Shown here one piece after another: positions 6,692 through 13,071 of a DNA stretch of 13,071 nucleotides. The position numbers and the translations under genes were made by a program. Origin of the DNA: Pseudomonas sp. (GTDB lineage: Bacteria; Pseudomonadota; Gammaproteobacteria; Pseudomonadales; Pseudomonadaceae); assembly GCA_003488145.1 (NCBI GenBank), contig DNMQ01000465.1, positions 1 to 13,071 on the forward strand, given 5' to 3'. The notes under the pieces were generated by a model that worked only from the letters and a program-made list of their open reading frames with translations, was not told the origin of the DNA and made no database searches. Position 1 is the stretch's first letter; each line of letters opens with the position of its first letter.

Positions 6692-6703
6692 GAAGGAGAA
6701 AGC

Positions 6704-6829
6704 ATGCAGGCTCGAAAGCTCTACGGCCCGTTGAAGATTCTGGGTGTGGTCGTGCTGGCGCTGATGTTCGGCGCGATGCTCTATGCATTCACGATGACGC
6801 TCATTCACTGGACAGGCATCAATGTCTGA
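6704..6829 (+). CDS. 41-residue single-helix membrane protein, putative NOR accessory
   Basis: A tiny gene: ATG 6704, stop TGA 6827-6829, with a very good SD (AAGGAG, 6693-6698). The product starts with a short basic segment (MQARKLYGPLK) and continues with one hydrophobic helix at about residues 12-34, ending 'IHWTGINV'; positive charge at the N-terminus predicts N-in, C-out topology. The stop overlaps the SD (TGAGGG, 6827-6832) of norC, whose ATG is 9 bases on, so the two are probably translationally coupled. I do not recognise a family. Position and shape suggest a small subunit or assembly factor of the NO reductase, comparable in kind to the small helix subunits of other heme-copper oxidases or to Thermus NorH; this is inference. 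The strong SD and tight packing make it likely to be translated. Confidence 0.72.
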   Translation: MQARKLYGPLKILGVVVLALMFGAMLYAFTMTLIHWTGINV

Positions 6830-6838
6830 GGGCACGCC

Positions 6839-7690
6839 ATGAACAACCGTCAAGCGAGGCTCTTCGCGATTGCTGCAACCGGTGTGGCGACGCTCGTCTT
6901 CATCGGGCTGACGGTGGATAGCCACCGGCAGTTTCCCAAGCTGACCAATGCCGACAGCATCACGGCGGAGGTCAAGCACGGGATGGATGTCTGGCACAAA
7001 TACAACTGCATCAACTGCCACACGCTGTTCGGCGAGGGCGCGTACTATGCGCCCGATCTGACGAAGATCACCCAGCATCGCGGCGAGCCGTATCTGAAGG
7101 CTTATATGCGCGATCCCTCGAAGTTCTACGACGAGAAGATCCATCGGCGTCTGATGCCGAAACAGGACCTGGCCGAAGACGAAATCAGTGACCTGATCGC
7201 CTTTCTCGACTGGGTCAGCAAGGTGGACAACCAGGGCTGGCCGCCGCGACCGATCCTGGTGACCGGCAGTTTCGTGCCGGGTGCAGACACACTGAAGGCT
7301 GGCGGCGAGCAGCGCAGTGATTTGCCGCCTGGCGCCCGGCCGGTGGAGGCCGGGGATGACGAGCGTGCGCTGGGTGAGCAGGTTTTCCGAGGCGCAGTGC
7401 CTGCCTGCAATGCCTGCCACTCCACCGCCCCCGGCGCTGATATGGCTGGCCCCACGCTCGCCGGTATCGCAACTCGGGCGGCGGCTATCGTCGCGGCGCC
7501 CGACTACCAAGGGCAGGCGCAGGATGCGCACGGCTATATCCGTGAGTCGATCGTGTCACCCAGCGCGCACATCGTTCCCGGTGCGATGTATTCGGCAGAC
7601 GGCACCTCGTTCATGCCGACCGGTTACGACGGCAGCCTGACGGATGAGCAGATCGATCAGCTGACGGCCTATCTCGAAACGCTCAAGTGA
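6839..7690 (+). CDS. norC: NorC with an extra C-terminal cytochrome c domain (diheme)
   Basis: A 283-residue membrane-anchored cytochrome c subunit of the NO reductase, facing the periplasm. Residues 8-25 are the membrane anchor. Residues 40-138 are standard NorC: heme site C57-I-N-C60-H61, 'GEGAYYAPDL' (calcium-bridge region of P. aeruginosa NorC), axial Met106, and the family ending 'ISDLIAFLDWVSKVDNQGWP'. Typical NorC stops there, at about 146 residues. Here a proline- and glycine-rich linker (about 140-172) leads to a second class I cytochrome c domain: C190-N-A-C193-H194 and probable axial Met259 in 'FMPTGYDGSLTDEQIDQL'. There is no frameshift or stop between domains, so this is a true fusion. 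The second heme probably collects electrons from a periplasmic donor and passes them to the first. Operon member between the 41-residue gene and norB. Confidence 0.93.
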   Translation: MNNRQARLFAIAATGVATLVFIGLTVDSHRQFPKLTNADSITAEVKHGMDVWHKYNCINCHTLFGEGAYYAPDLTKITQHRGEPYLKAYMRDPSKFYDEKIHRRLMPKQDLAEDEISDLIAFLDWVSKVDNQGWPPRPILVTGSFVPGADTLKAGGEQRSDLPPGARPVEAGDDERALGEQVFRGAVPACNACHSTAPGADMAGPTLAGIATRAAAIVAAPDYQGQAQDAHGYIRESIVSPSAHIVPGAMYSADGTSFMPTGYDGSLTDEQIDQLTAYLETLK

Positions 7691-7735
7691 CACGACGGCC
7701 AAGCCGACCCACGTTTGCTTCAAGGGGAAACTACG

Positions 7736-9103
7736 ATGCGCTATCAGTCCCAATCGGTCGCCTACTGGTACTTCGCGGTCGCGATGGTGTTGTTCGGCCT
7801 GCAGCTGGTGTTCGGCCTGCTCTCGGCAACCAAGTACATCGGGCCGGACCCGCTGTTGTATATCCTGCCTTTCGACGTGACCAAGGTGATTCACACCAAC
7901 CTGCTGATCGTCTGGGTACTGACCGGCTTCATGGGGGCGACCTACTGGATGATTCCGGAAGAGTCGCGCGCCGAGCTGCATAGCACCAAGCTGGCCTATG
8001 TACAGCTGGTGCTTTGGACGCTGATGGGCGTCACGGCGATCATCGGCTACCTGTTCCGCTACGGCACCGGCAACAAGCTGCTCGAGCAGCCGTTGCCGCA
8101 CAAGATCGTCATCGTCATCTGCATGCTGATCTTCCTCTACAACATCGGCATGACGATCCGCAAAGCGGGGCGTTTCACCACGACCGAAGCAGTGTTGATG
8201 ATCGGCTTTGTCAGTGCCGCACTCCTGTACTTGCCGGCGTTGCTGCATTACGAGAACTACACGGTTTCCATTTTCTATCGCTGGTGGACGATTCATCTGT
8301 GGGTCGAAGGCGTCTGGATGATGATCATGGGCGGCTTCCTGGCCTACCTGCTGATCCGCTTGTCCGGTGCGGATCGGGAAGTCATGGAGAAATGGCTGTA
8401 CGTGATCGTCGGTCTGGTGTTTCTCGCCGGCATCCTCGGCACGGCGCACCACTATTACTGGGTCGGCGTACCCACTTACTGGCTGCCCATTGGCGGGTTT
8501 TTCAGCGCGCTTGAACCGCTCGCGCTCGTTGGCATGGCCGCCTATGCCTACGGCGCCATGCGCCGCTCGGGGCTGGCGCACCCGAATACGCTGGCGTTGC
8601 ACTGGACGATCGGCAGTGCGCTGTTCTCCCTGTTCGGTGCCGGGCTACTGGGCTTGGCTCATACCTGGCCGAGCGTCAACAAATGGACCCATGGCACGCT
8701 AATCACCGCGATGCACGGCCATGCCGCGTTCTACGGTGCCTACGCAATGATCGTCATGGCGATGATCAGCTATGCCTTGCCATCGCTGACTGCCGGACGA
8801 CGGGAGCAGGGCACGGCGCTGGGCTACTGGGCATTCTGGCTGCAAATCACCGGCATGTTCGGCATGACGCTGTCGTTTGCCACCGCAGGTATTGCGCAGG
8901 TCTATCTGGAGCGAATCATGGGCATGGGCTATCTGGATGCACAGCTAAAGATTCAGATCCATTTCGTGATGCTCATTGCCACCGCGTCGCTGTTCACCGT
9001 GGGCGTTGCCCTGTTCATCTACGACTTCTTCCGCTACACGCCACGCTTCGTCCTGGATGATACGGAGTCGGTGCTTGCAGAGAGGGAGGTACACCCGACG
9101 TGA
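7736..9103 (+). CDS. norB: NorB, catalytic subunit of cytochrome c-type NO reductase
   Basis: A 455-residue polytopic inner-membrane protein (about 12 helices) of the heme-copper oxidase superfamily that joins two NO into N2O at a heme b3/FeB centre. ATG 7736 follows AAGGGGA (7722-7728); an in-frame TTG at 7715 is rejected. Compared from memory with P. aeruginosa NorB, active-site residues fall at a constant offset of 20: FeB ligands His187, His238, His239 (207, 258, 259), Glu191 (211), Glu260 (280), heme ligands His327 and His329 (347, 349). His53 is the other low-spin heme b ligand and Glu117 in 'LLEQP' the calcium-site Glu. The exception is Met195 where P. aeruginosa has Glu215. The first extracytoplasmic loop is shorter than usual and the C-terminal 50 residues are divergent. 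The stop overlaps the norQ start. Confidence 0.95.
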   Translation: MRYQSQSVAYWYFAVAMVLFGLQLVFGLLSATKYIGPDPLLYILPFDVTKVIHTNLLIVWVLTGFMGATYWMIPEESRAELHSTKLAYVQLVLWTLMGVTAIIGYLFRYGTGNKLLEQPLPHKIVIVICMLIFLYNIGMTIRKAGRFTTTEAVLMIGFVSAALLYLPALLHYENYTVSIFYRWWTIHLWVEGVWMMIMGGFLAYLLIRLSGADREVMEKWLYVIVGLVFLAGILGTAHHYYWVGVPTYWLPIGGFFSALEPLALVGMAAYAYGAMRRSGLAHPNTLALHWTIGSALFSLFGAGLLGLAHTWPSVNKWTHGTLITAMHGHAAFYGAYAMIVMAMISYALPSLTAGRREQGTALGYWAFWLQITGMFGMTLSFATAGIAQVYLERIMGMGYLDAQLKIQIHFVMLIATASLFTVGVALFIYDFFRYTPRFVLDDTESVLAEREVHPT

Positions 9104-9915
9104 CGTTGCCCGAATACCCGCCACTGGCGAAAGCAAGCGAGGGGGAGCCGTTCTACGTACCGTGCGGCAATGAAGTCGCGATGTTCGAGCGCTGCCATGC
9201 GCGTGGCTTGGCAGTCATGCTCAAAGGGCCGACCGGCTGTGGCAAGACCCGCTTCGTCGAACATATGGCCTGGAAACTGGACCGGCCACTGATCACGGTG
9301 GCTTGCCACGATGATCTGTCGGCCAGCGACCTGATCGGGCGTTTCCTTATTCGCCATGACGGTACCGTCTGGCAGGATGGCCCTCTCACCCGCGCCGTGC
9401 GTGAGGGGGCCATCTGCTATCTGGATGAAGTCGTCGAGGCGCGCCAGGACACCGTGGTCGTCTTGCATGCCTTGACCGATCACCGGCGCCTGCTGCCAAT
9501 CGACAAGACCGGTGAGTTGCTGATGGCTGCGCCGGGCTTCCAGTTGGTGATCTCCTACAACCCGGGCTACCAGCGCATGCTCAAGGATCTCAAACCGAGC
9601 ACCCGCCAGCGCTTCGTGGCCATGGACTTGGATTTCCCGGGCGAAGATGCGGAGGCGAAGATCGTCGAGCGCGAGAGTGGTGTCGACGCACCGACTTCGC
9701 GTGCCCTGGTCATGCTGGCCCGCAGGCTGCGAGCGCTGCGGGACCGCGGCCTGGCCGAGGTGCCGAGTACTCGTCTGCTGATCGCCGCGGGTGCACTCTG
9801 CGTCGATGGCATACCCGTTCGGGAAGCGTGCCTGGCGGCAATCGTCTCGCCACTTTCGGACGACGAATCCCTGGTCGGAGCGATGCGCGATCTGGTCGAC
9901 GGAACCTTCATCTAG
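9100..9915 (+). CDS. norQ: NorQ/NirQ (CbbQ-type) MoxR AAA+ ATPase
   Basis: A 271-residue cytoplasmic ATPase that works with NorD to mature the NO reductase, probably by remodelling it so that FeB can be inserted. The GTG at 9100 overlaps the norB stop (GTGA), a coupling overlap. Walker A is GPTGCGKT (43-50), Walker B is ICYLDEV (105-111), sensor 1 is 'ISYNPGYQ' (about 151-158), and the arginine-finger region is 'KPSTRQRF' (165-172). The length is typical of the CbbQ/NirQ/NorQ family. Although relatives activate Rubisco (CbbQ), the setting between norB and norD settles the role. Confidence 0.95.
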   Translation: MTLPEYPPLAKASEGEPFYVPCGNEVAMFERCHARGLAVMLKGPTGCGKTRFVEHMAWKLDRPLITVACHDDLSASDLIGRFLIRHDGTVWQDGPLTRAVREGAICYLDEVVEARQDTVVVLHALTDHRRLLPIDKTGELLMAAPGFQLVISYNPGYQRMLKDLKPSTRQRFVAMDLDFPGEDAEAKIVERESGVDAPTSRALVMLARRLRALRDRGLAEVPSTRLLIAAGALCVDGIPVREACLAAIVSPLSDDESLVGAMRDLVDGTFI

Positions 9916-9918
9916 ACC

Positions 9919-11937
9919 ATGGCCGAAGCCGAGGAGGTTCTTACCGACGCTGCGCGGCATGCCACGGTCTTCGCCCAGCGCCTCTGGCGTCGCTACAGTC
10001 CTGCGCCGGACGCACCGGCAAGTCTATCGCTGAGCGAGGTGGCGGAGCGTCTGGAACTGCTGCTGTCGGCGGTGTTCGGCAACAGCTATCGGCTGCGCAT
10101 CGCCCAGCCGCCAGCGCGACCGACCTTGCTGGGCAACTGGTTCGGCCGCACCCCCAGGCCGCAGCGATTGGCGGCAGTACCGGCAACCGATGGCACAAGC
10201 ATCTGGCTTCCTCGCTCGCTGGATATCCCTGATCGAGCACTGGCGGCGAATCTCTACAAAGTAATGGCCTTGCAGCAGGCAATGCGCATCCGCCGCGGTA
10301 GTGCTCTGAGCCTCTGGCGCAGCCTCCCGCCACTTGCCGGGGCGCTGTACCACCTACTTGAAGTCCAAGCGGCCGAGCGTGAACTGCTGGAGGAAATGCC
10401 AGGGTTTGCTGAATCGGTGCGGGCATTGCGTGCCTGTGCACACGCACGTCGTCCACCGCTGAGTGCATTTGGTTCGGCACGACGCCCCCTGGAGGCTCGC
10501 GTGCGTGCATTGCTGGTTGGCGAAGCTGATGGTGTTCCGCAGTCACCTACGCCTGAAGCGTCGTGCGAGCTGGCCGTGCGATTGTTGGCTGAATGGGGGC
10601 TGGAACCTGCCTCTGGAGGACGCATCGGTCAGGAGCCGCTCTTCGCTGATTGGTGGACCGGCATGCTGTTGGCACCTTCGCCGCACCATCAAAACTCCGC
10701 CGGCGCTCAGAGTCAGTTCGACCCCACTCAGGCAGCGCCGCAGAGCGTGCGCCTCGAACGACGCCCCGACATTCGCCAGGCGCGCCCCGATGAGGATGAA
10801 TCGGAGGAAAGCGGACCGCTGATGATCCAGCTGGACGAGCCACATCCCCACGCTGAGGACCCGATGGGCTTGCAGCGGCCCATCGATCGGGACGATGCGG
10901 ATGCGGAGCTGTTCGGTGAAATGCTCGGCGATCTTCCTCAGGCGCGTTTGGTGGCGTCACCAGGGCGACCCAAAGAGGTGTTGCTGGCTGATGATCCTCC
11001 GGATGCCTCTGCTATCGCGCTTGCGCCCGGCGTTTCGGCCCTGCAGCGAGGCATCGCCTATCCCGAATGGGACTACCGCAGGCAGCATTACCGCGAGCAG
11101 AACGCCCTCGTGCAGGTACGCACGGCCCCGCCGGGTAATCCAGTCTGGGTAGCGGAAACGCTCGAGTCCCATCAGGGATTGCTCGAGGGGATTCGCCGCC
11201 GCTTCGAATTGCTGCGCACCCATCGGGCCTGGTTGCGCGGTCAGGTCGATGGCGATGAGCTGGACCTGGATGCCTATGTGGATGCGGTTGCGAATCTGCG
11301 GGCTGGCAGCGGGCTGACCGATCGTCTGTACCGCACGCAGCGTTGCGCGGAGCGGAACCTGGCCATCCTGCTGCTCATCGATGTCAGCGGATCGACGGAC
11401 AGCTGGATATCCCAGGGGCGACGCGTGATAGACGTCGAGCGCGAAGCCTTGTTGCTGGTCAGTATCGCGCTGCAGAGCCTGGGTGCGCCCTATGCGATTC
11501 AGGCATTCTCAGGGCAGGGCAGGGAAGCGGTGGTGGTCCGCGATATCAAAACCTTCGAGGAGGCTTATTGCCAGGAGGTAGCGCTACGCATAGCGTCGTT
11601 GGAGCCGGAGCATTACACCCGCTGCGGCGCGGCGATCCGTCACGCCAGCGCCAATCTCATGTGCCAGCCGGCGGCCCGTCGACTGCTGCTGGTGTTGTCC
11701 GATGGAAAGCCTAGCGACAACGATGACTACGAAGGGCGATACGGAGTCGAGGACACCCGCCAGGCGGTTCTGGAAGCCGTGCTGCAAGGTATATCGCCGT
11801 TCTGCCTGACCATCGACCGGCAGGCCAGCGCCTACCTGCCGCGCATATTTGGCGCAACCCGTTATGCACTGTTACCACGCCCTGAGCTCCTGCCTACCGT
11901 TCTACTCGACTGGATGAAGCGTCTGGTGCAGGGATAG
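9919..11937 (+). CDS. norD: NorD, VWA-domain NO reductase activation protein
   Basis: A 672-residue cytoplasmic partner of NorQ. ATG 9919 comes 3 bases after the norQ stop. The N-terminal half (1-270) is helical, Arg- and Leu-rich, with no sharp motif. A low-complexity acidic linker with many Asp, Glu and Pro (about 270-340) follows. The C-terminal VWA domain (about 480-665) carries the metal-ion-dependent adhesion site: Asp488-Val-Ser490-Gly-Ser492 in 'LLLIDVSGSTDSW', a later Thr in 'HYTRCGAAIRHA', and Asp595 in 'LSDGKPSDNDDYEGRYGVED'. The last segment is the NorD/CbbO-family hallmark. NorD-type VWA proteins act as adaptors that bind the target enzyme for the NorQ ring. A GC-rich terminator follows 53 bases after the stop. 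Confidence 0.94.
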   Translation: MAEAEEVLTDAARHATVFAQRLWRRYSPAPDAPASLSLSEVAERLELLLSAVFGNSYRLRIAQPPARPTLLGNWFGRTPRPQRLAAVPATDGTSIWLPRSLDIPDRALAANLYKVMALQQAMRIRRGSALSLWRSLPPLAGALYHLLEVQAAERELLEEMPGFAESVRALRACAHARRPPLSAFGSARRPLEARVRALLVGEADGVPQSPTPEASCELAVRLLAEWGLEPASGGRIGQEPLFADWWTGMLLAPSPHHQNSAGAQSQFDPTQAAPQSVRLERRPDIRQARPDEDESEESGPLMIQLDEPHPHAEDPMGLQRPIDRDDADAELFGEMLGDLPQARLVASPGRPKEVLLADDPPDASAIALAPGVSALQRGIAYPEWDYRRQHYREQNALVQVRTAPPGNPVWVAETLESHQGLLEGIRRRFELLRTHRAWLRGQVDGDELDLDAYVDAVANLRAGSGLTDRLYRTQRCAERNLAILLLIDVSGSTDSWISQGRRVIDVEREALLLVSIALQSLGAPYAIQAFSGQGREAVVVRDIKTFEEAYCQEVALRIASLEPEHYTRCGAAIRHASANLMCQPAARRLLLVLSDGKPSDNDDYEGRYGVEDTRQAVLEAVLQGISPFCLTIDRQASAYLPRIFGATRYALLPRPELLPTVLLDWMKRLVQG

Positions 11938-11989
11938 TTGGCCAGCATATGTCCTCGATTTTCGGCTGGGCTGACGTAAGTAGTGATTC

Positions 11990-12010
11990 GCCGGGCGCGG
12001 CTCGGCTTTT
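11990..12010 (+). terminator. Rho-independent terminator of the nirK-nor operon
   Basis: GCCGGGC (11990-11996) pairs with GCTCGGC (12000-12006) in a 7-bp stem with one G-U pair and a 3-base GCG loop, followed by TTTT (12007-12010). It lies 53 bases after norD and ahead of the tig promoter, so it separates the two units. The T-run is short, so some readthrough is possible. Confidence 0.6.
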
Positions 12011-12029
12011 GCTCGGCGCGACGGGCAGG

Positions 12030-12058
12030 GTGACTTATGTCAATCGAGCCACTAGAAT
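12030..12058 (+). promoter_or_regulatory. Sigma-70 promoter of tig
   Basis: GTGACT (12030-12035) and TAGAAT (12053-12058) are separated by exactly 17 bases. The -10 matches consensus at 5 of 6 positions and the -35 keeps the TGAC core. The RNA would start near 12065, giving a leader of about 50 bases that includes a 5-bp hairpin, GCCGG (12075-12079) / CCGGC (12085-12089). Confidence 0.6.
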
Positions 12059-12115
12059 GCTTGCCCATTCTGGGGCCGGAACGCCCGGCTTATGTCTGTG
12101 CAACGAGGAAAATCC

Positions 12116-13071
12116 ATGCAAGTTTCTGTTGAAAGCACCTCCGCTCTTGAGCGCCGCATGACCATTGGCGTGCCGGTCGAGCGCATCGAGACCGAAGTCA
12201 ACAAGCGTCTGCAACAGACCGCCAGCCGTGCCAAGATCCCCGGTTTCCGCCCCGGCAAGGTGCCGATGAGCGTGATCCGTCAGCGTTATGAGGAAGCCGC
12301 TCGTCAGGAAGCGCTGGGCGACCTGATCCAGTCCACCTTCTACGAAGCCATCGTGGCCGAGAAGCTGAACCCGGCCGGTGCTCCGTCCGTCGAGCCGAAG
12401 GTATTCGAGAAGGGCAAGGATCTCGAGTACGTCGCGACCTTCGAAGTATTCCCCGAATTTGAAGTGGCTGGTTTCGAGGCCATCGAGATCGAGCGTCTGC
12501 AGGCCGAAGTCGCCGATGCCGACGTCGACAACATGCTGGAAATCCTGCGCAAGCAGAACACCCGTTTCGAGAACGTCGAGCGCGCTGCCGAGAGCGGCGA
12601 CCAGCTGACCATCGATTTTGTCGGCAAGATCGACGGTGAGACCTTCGCTGGCGGTTCGGCCAAGGGCACTCAGCTGGTGCTGGGCTCCGGTCGCATGATT
12701 CCTGGTTTCGAAGACGCGCTCGTTGGCGCCAAGGCCGGCGAAGAGCGCGTGATCAACCCGACCTTCCCCGAGGACTATCAGAACCTCGACCTGGCCGGCA
12801 AGACTGCCGAGTTCACCGTCACCGTGAATGCCGTCGCCGCTCCGCAACTGCCCGAGCTGAATGACGAATTCTTCGCCCAGTTCGGCGTGCAGGAAGGTGG
12901 CGTCGAAGGCTTCCGTGCTGAAGTGAAAAAGAACATGGAGCGCGAGCTGCGCCAGGCCATCAAGACCAAGGTGAAGAATCAGGTCATGGAAGGGCTGGTC
13001 GCTGGCAACCCGATCGAGGTGCCCAAGGCGCTGATCGACAATGAAGTCAACCGTCTGCGCGTGCAGGCCGT
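12116..13071 (+). CDS. tig: Trigger factor, ribosome-associated chaperone (truncated by window end)
   Basis: The open frame from ATG 12116 runs off the window with no stop and shows 318 complete codons of a protein usually about 430-440 long. GAGGA (12105-12109) is the SD. Trigger factor binds at the ribosome exit tunnel and shields nascent chains; it also has peptidyl-prolyl isomerase activity. The ribosome-binding signature G43-F44-R45-P-G-K is in '[11 protein letters not shown]'. The FKBP-like isomerase domain covers about residues 150-245, seen in '[20 protein letters not shown]' and '[17 protein letters not shown]'. The start of the C-terminal chaperone arm follows ('[11 protein letters not shown]'). 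In pseudomonads tig is followed by clpP, clpX and lon, expected just outside the window. It is a core gene, unlike the operon to its left. Confidence 0.97.
   Translation, partial: MQVSVESTSALERRMTIGVPVERIETEVNKRLQQTASRAKIPGFRPGKVPMSVIRQRYEEAARQEALGDLIQSTFYEAIVAEKLNPAGAPSVEPKVFEKGKDLEYVATFEVFPEFEVAGFEAIEIERLQAEVADADVDNMLEILRKQNTRFENVERAAESGDQLTIDFVGKIDGETFAGGSAKGTQLVLGSGRMIPGFEDALVGAKAGEERVINPTFPEDYQNLDLAGKTAEFTVTVNAVAAPQLPELNDEFFAQFGVQEGGVEGFRAEVKKNMERELRQAIKTKVKNQVMEGLVAGNPIEVPKALIDNEVNRLRVQA

Noticed and set aside
7715..7735. TTG start for norB adding seven residues
   Set aside because: The AAGGGGA SD lies between this TTG and the ATG at 7736, so translation should start at the ATG.
11949..12161. 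Rightward 70-codon frame between norD and tig
   Set aside because: It spans the terminator and the tig promoter and overlaps the tig start in another frame.
1..13071. CRISPR array, insertion sequence, integrase or duplicated tRNA end as an attachment site
   Set aside because: No regularly spaced repeats, transposase or recombinase motifs, and no second copy of the 17-base tRNA end were seen in the window.

Overview
The window looks like the chromosome of a Pseudomonas-type gammaproteobacterium, possibly the Stutzerimonas/Pseudomonas stutzeri side. The reasons are a GC-rich codon style, a Pseudomonas-like trigger factor running off the right end, the last 17 bases of what looks like a tRNA-Leu at the left end, and typical ohr/ohrR and nirK/nor families. 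No mobile-element gene or CRISPR array is visible. The stretch between the tRNA end and trigger factor reads as an accessory region set between two core loci.

Left to right: (1) the 3' end of a tRNA (1-17) and a bidirectional terminator (60-85); (2) a leftward 475-residue membrane protein of unknown function (159-1586); (3) a 350-base gene-free gap with a 13-bp perfect inverted repeat, then a rightward FadR-type GntR regulator and a TauE/SafE-type exporter in one transcription unit (1937-3422); (4) a leftward peroxide-defence pair, ohrR (4192-4641) and ohr (3614-4039), with matching TTGCGCGCAA-type promoter elements; (5) a 638-base gene-free, AT-richer gap with an ANR/DNR-type box (5107-5120) and a 14-bp inverted motif pair; (6) a compact rightward denitrification operon: nirK, a 41-residue membrane peptide, norC, norB, norQ, norD (5280-11937), ended by an intrinsic terminator (11990-12010); (7) tig with its own promoter, cut by the window edge.

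The denitrification operon is the centre of interest. It encodes nitrite to NO (NirK) and NO to N2O (NorCB), plus the NorQD pair that activates the reductase. Both redox enzymes carry an extra electron-transfer domain: NirK has an N-terminal type 1 copper cupredoxin domain, and NorC has a second C-terminal cytochrome c domain. NorB has Met where P. aeruginosa NorB has Glu215, although the catalytic ligands around it are intact. A tiny one-helix protein lies between nirK and norC. Together they suggest a 'self-wired' nitrite-to-N2O module in which the electron carriers are built into the enzymes. That role is inference; the domain content is read directly from the sequence. No NO-responsive regulator, nosZ or nitrate reductase is in the window, so control probably comes from a chromosomal ANR/DNR protein elsewhere.
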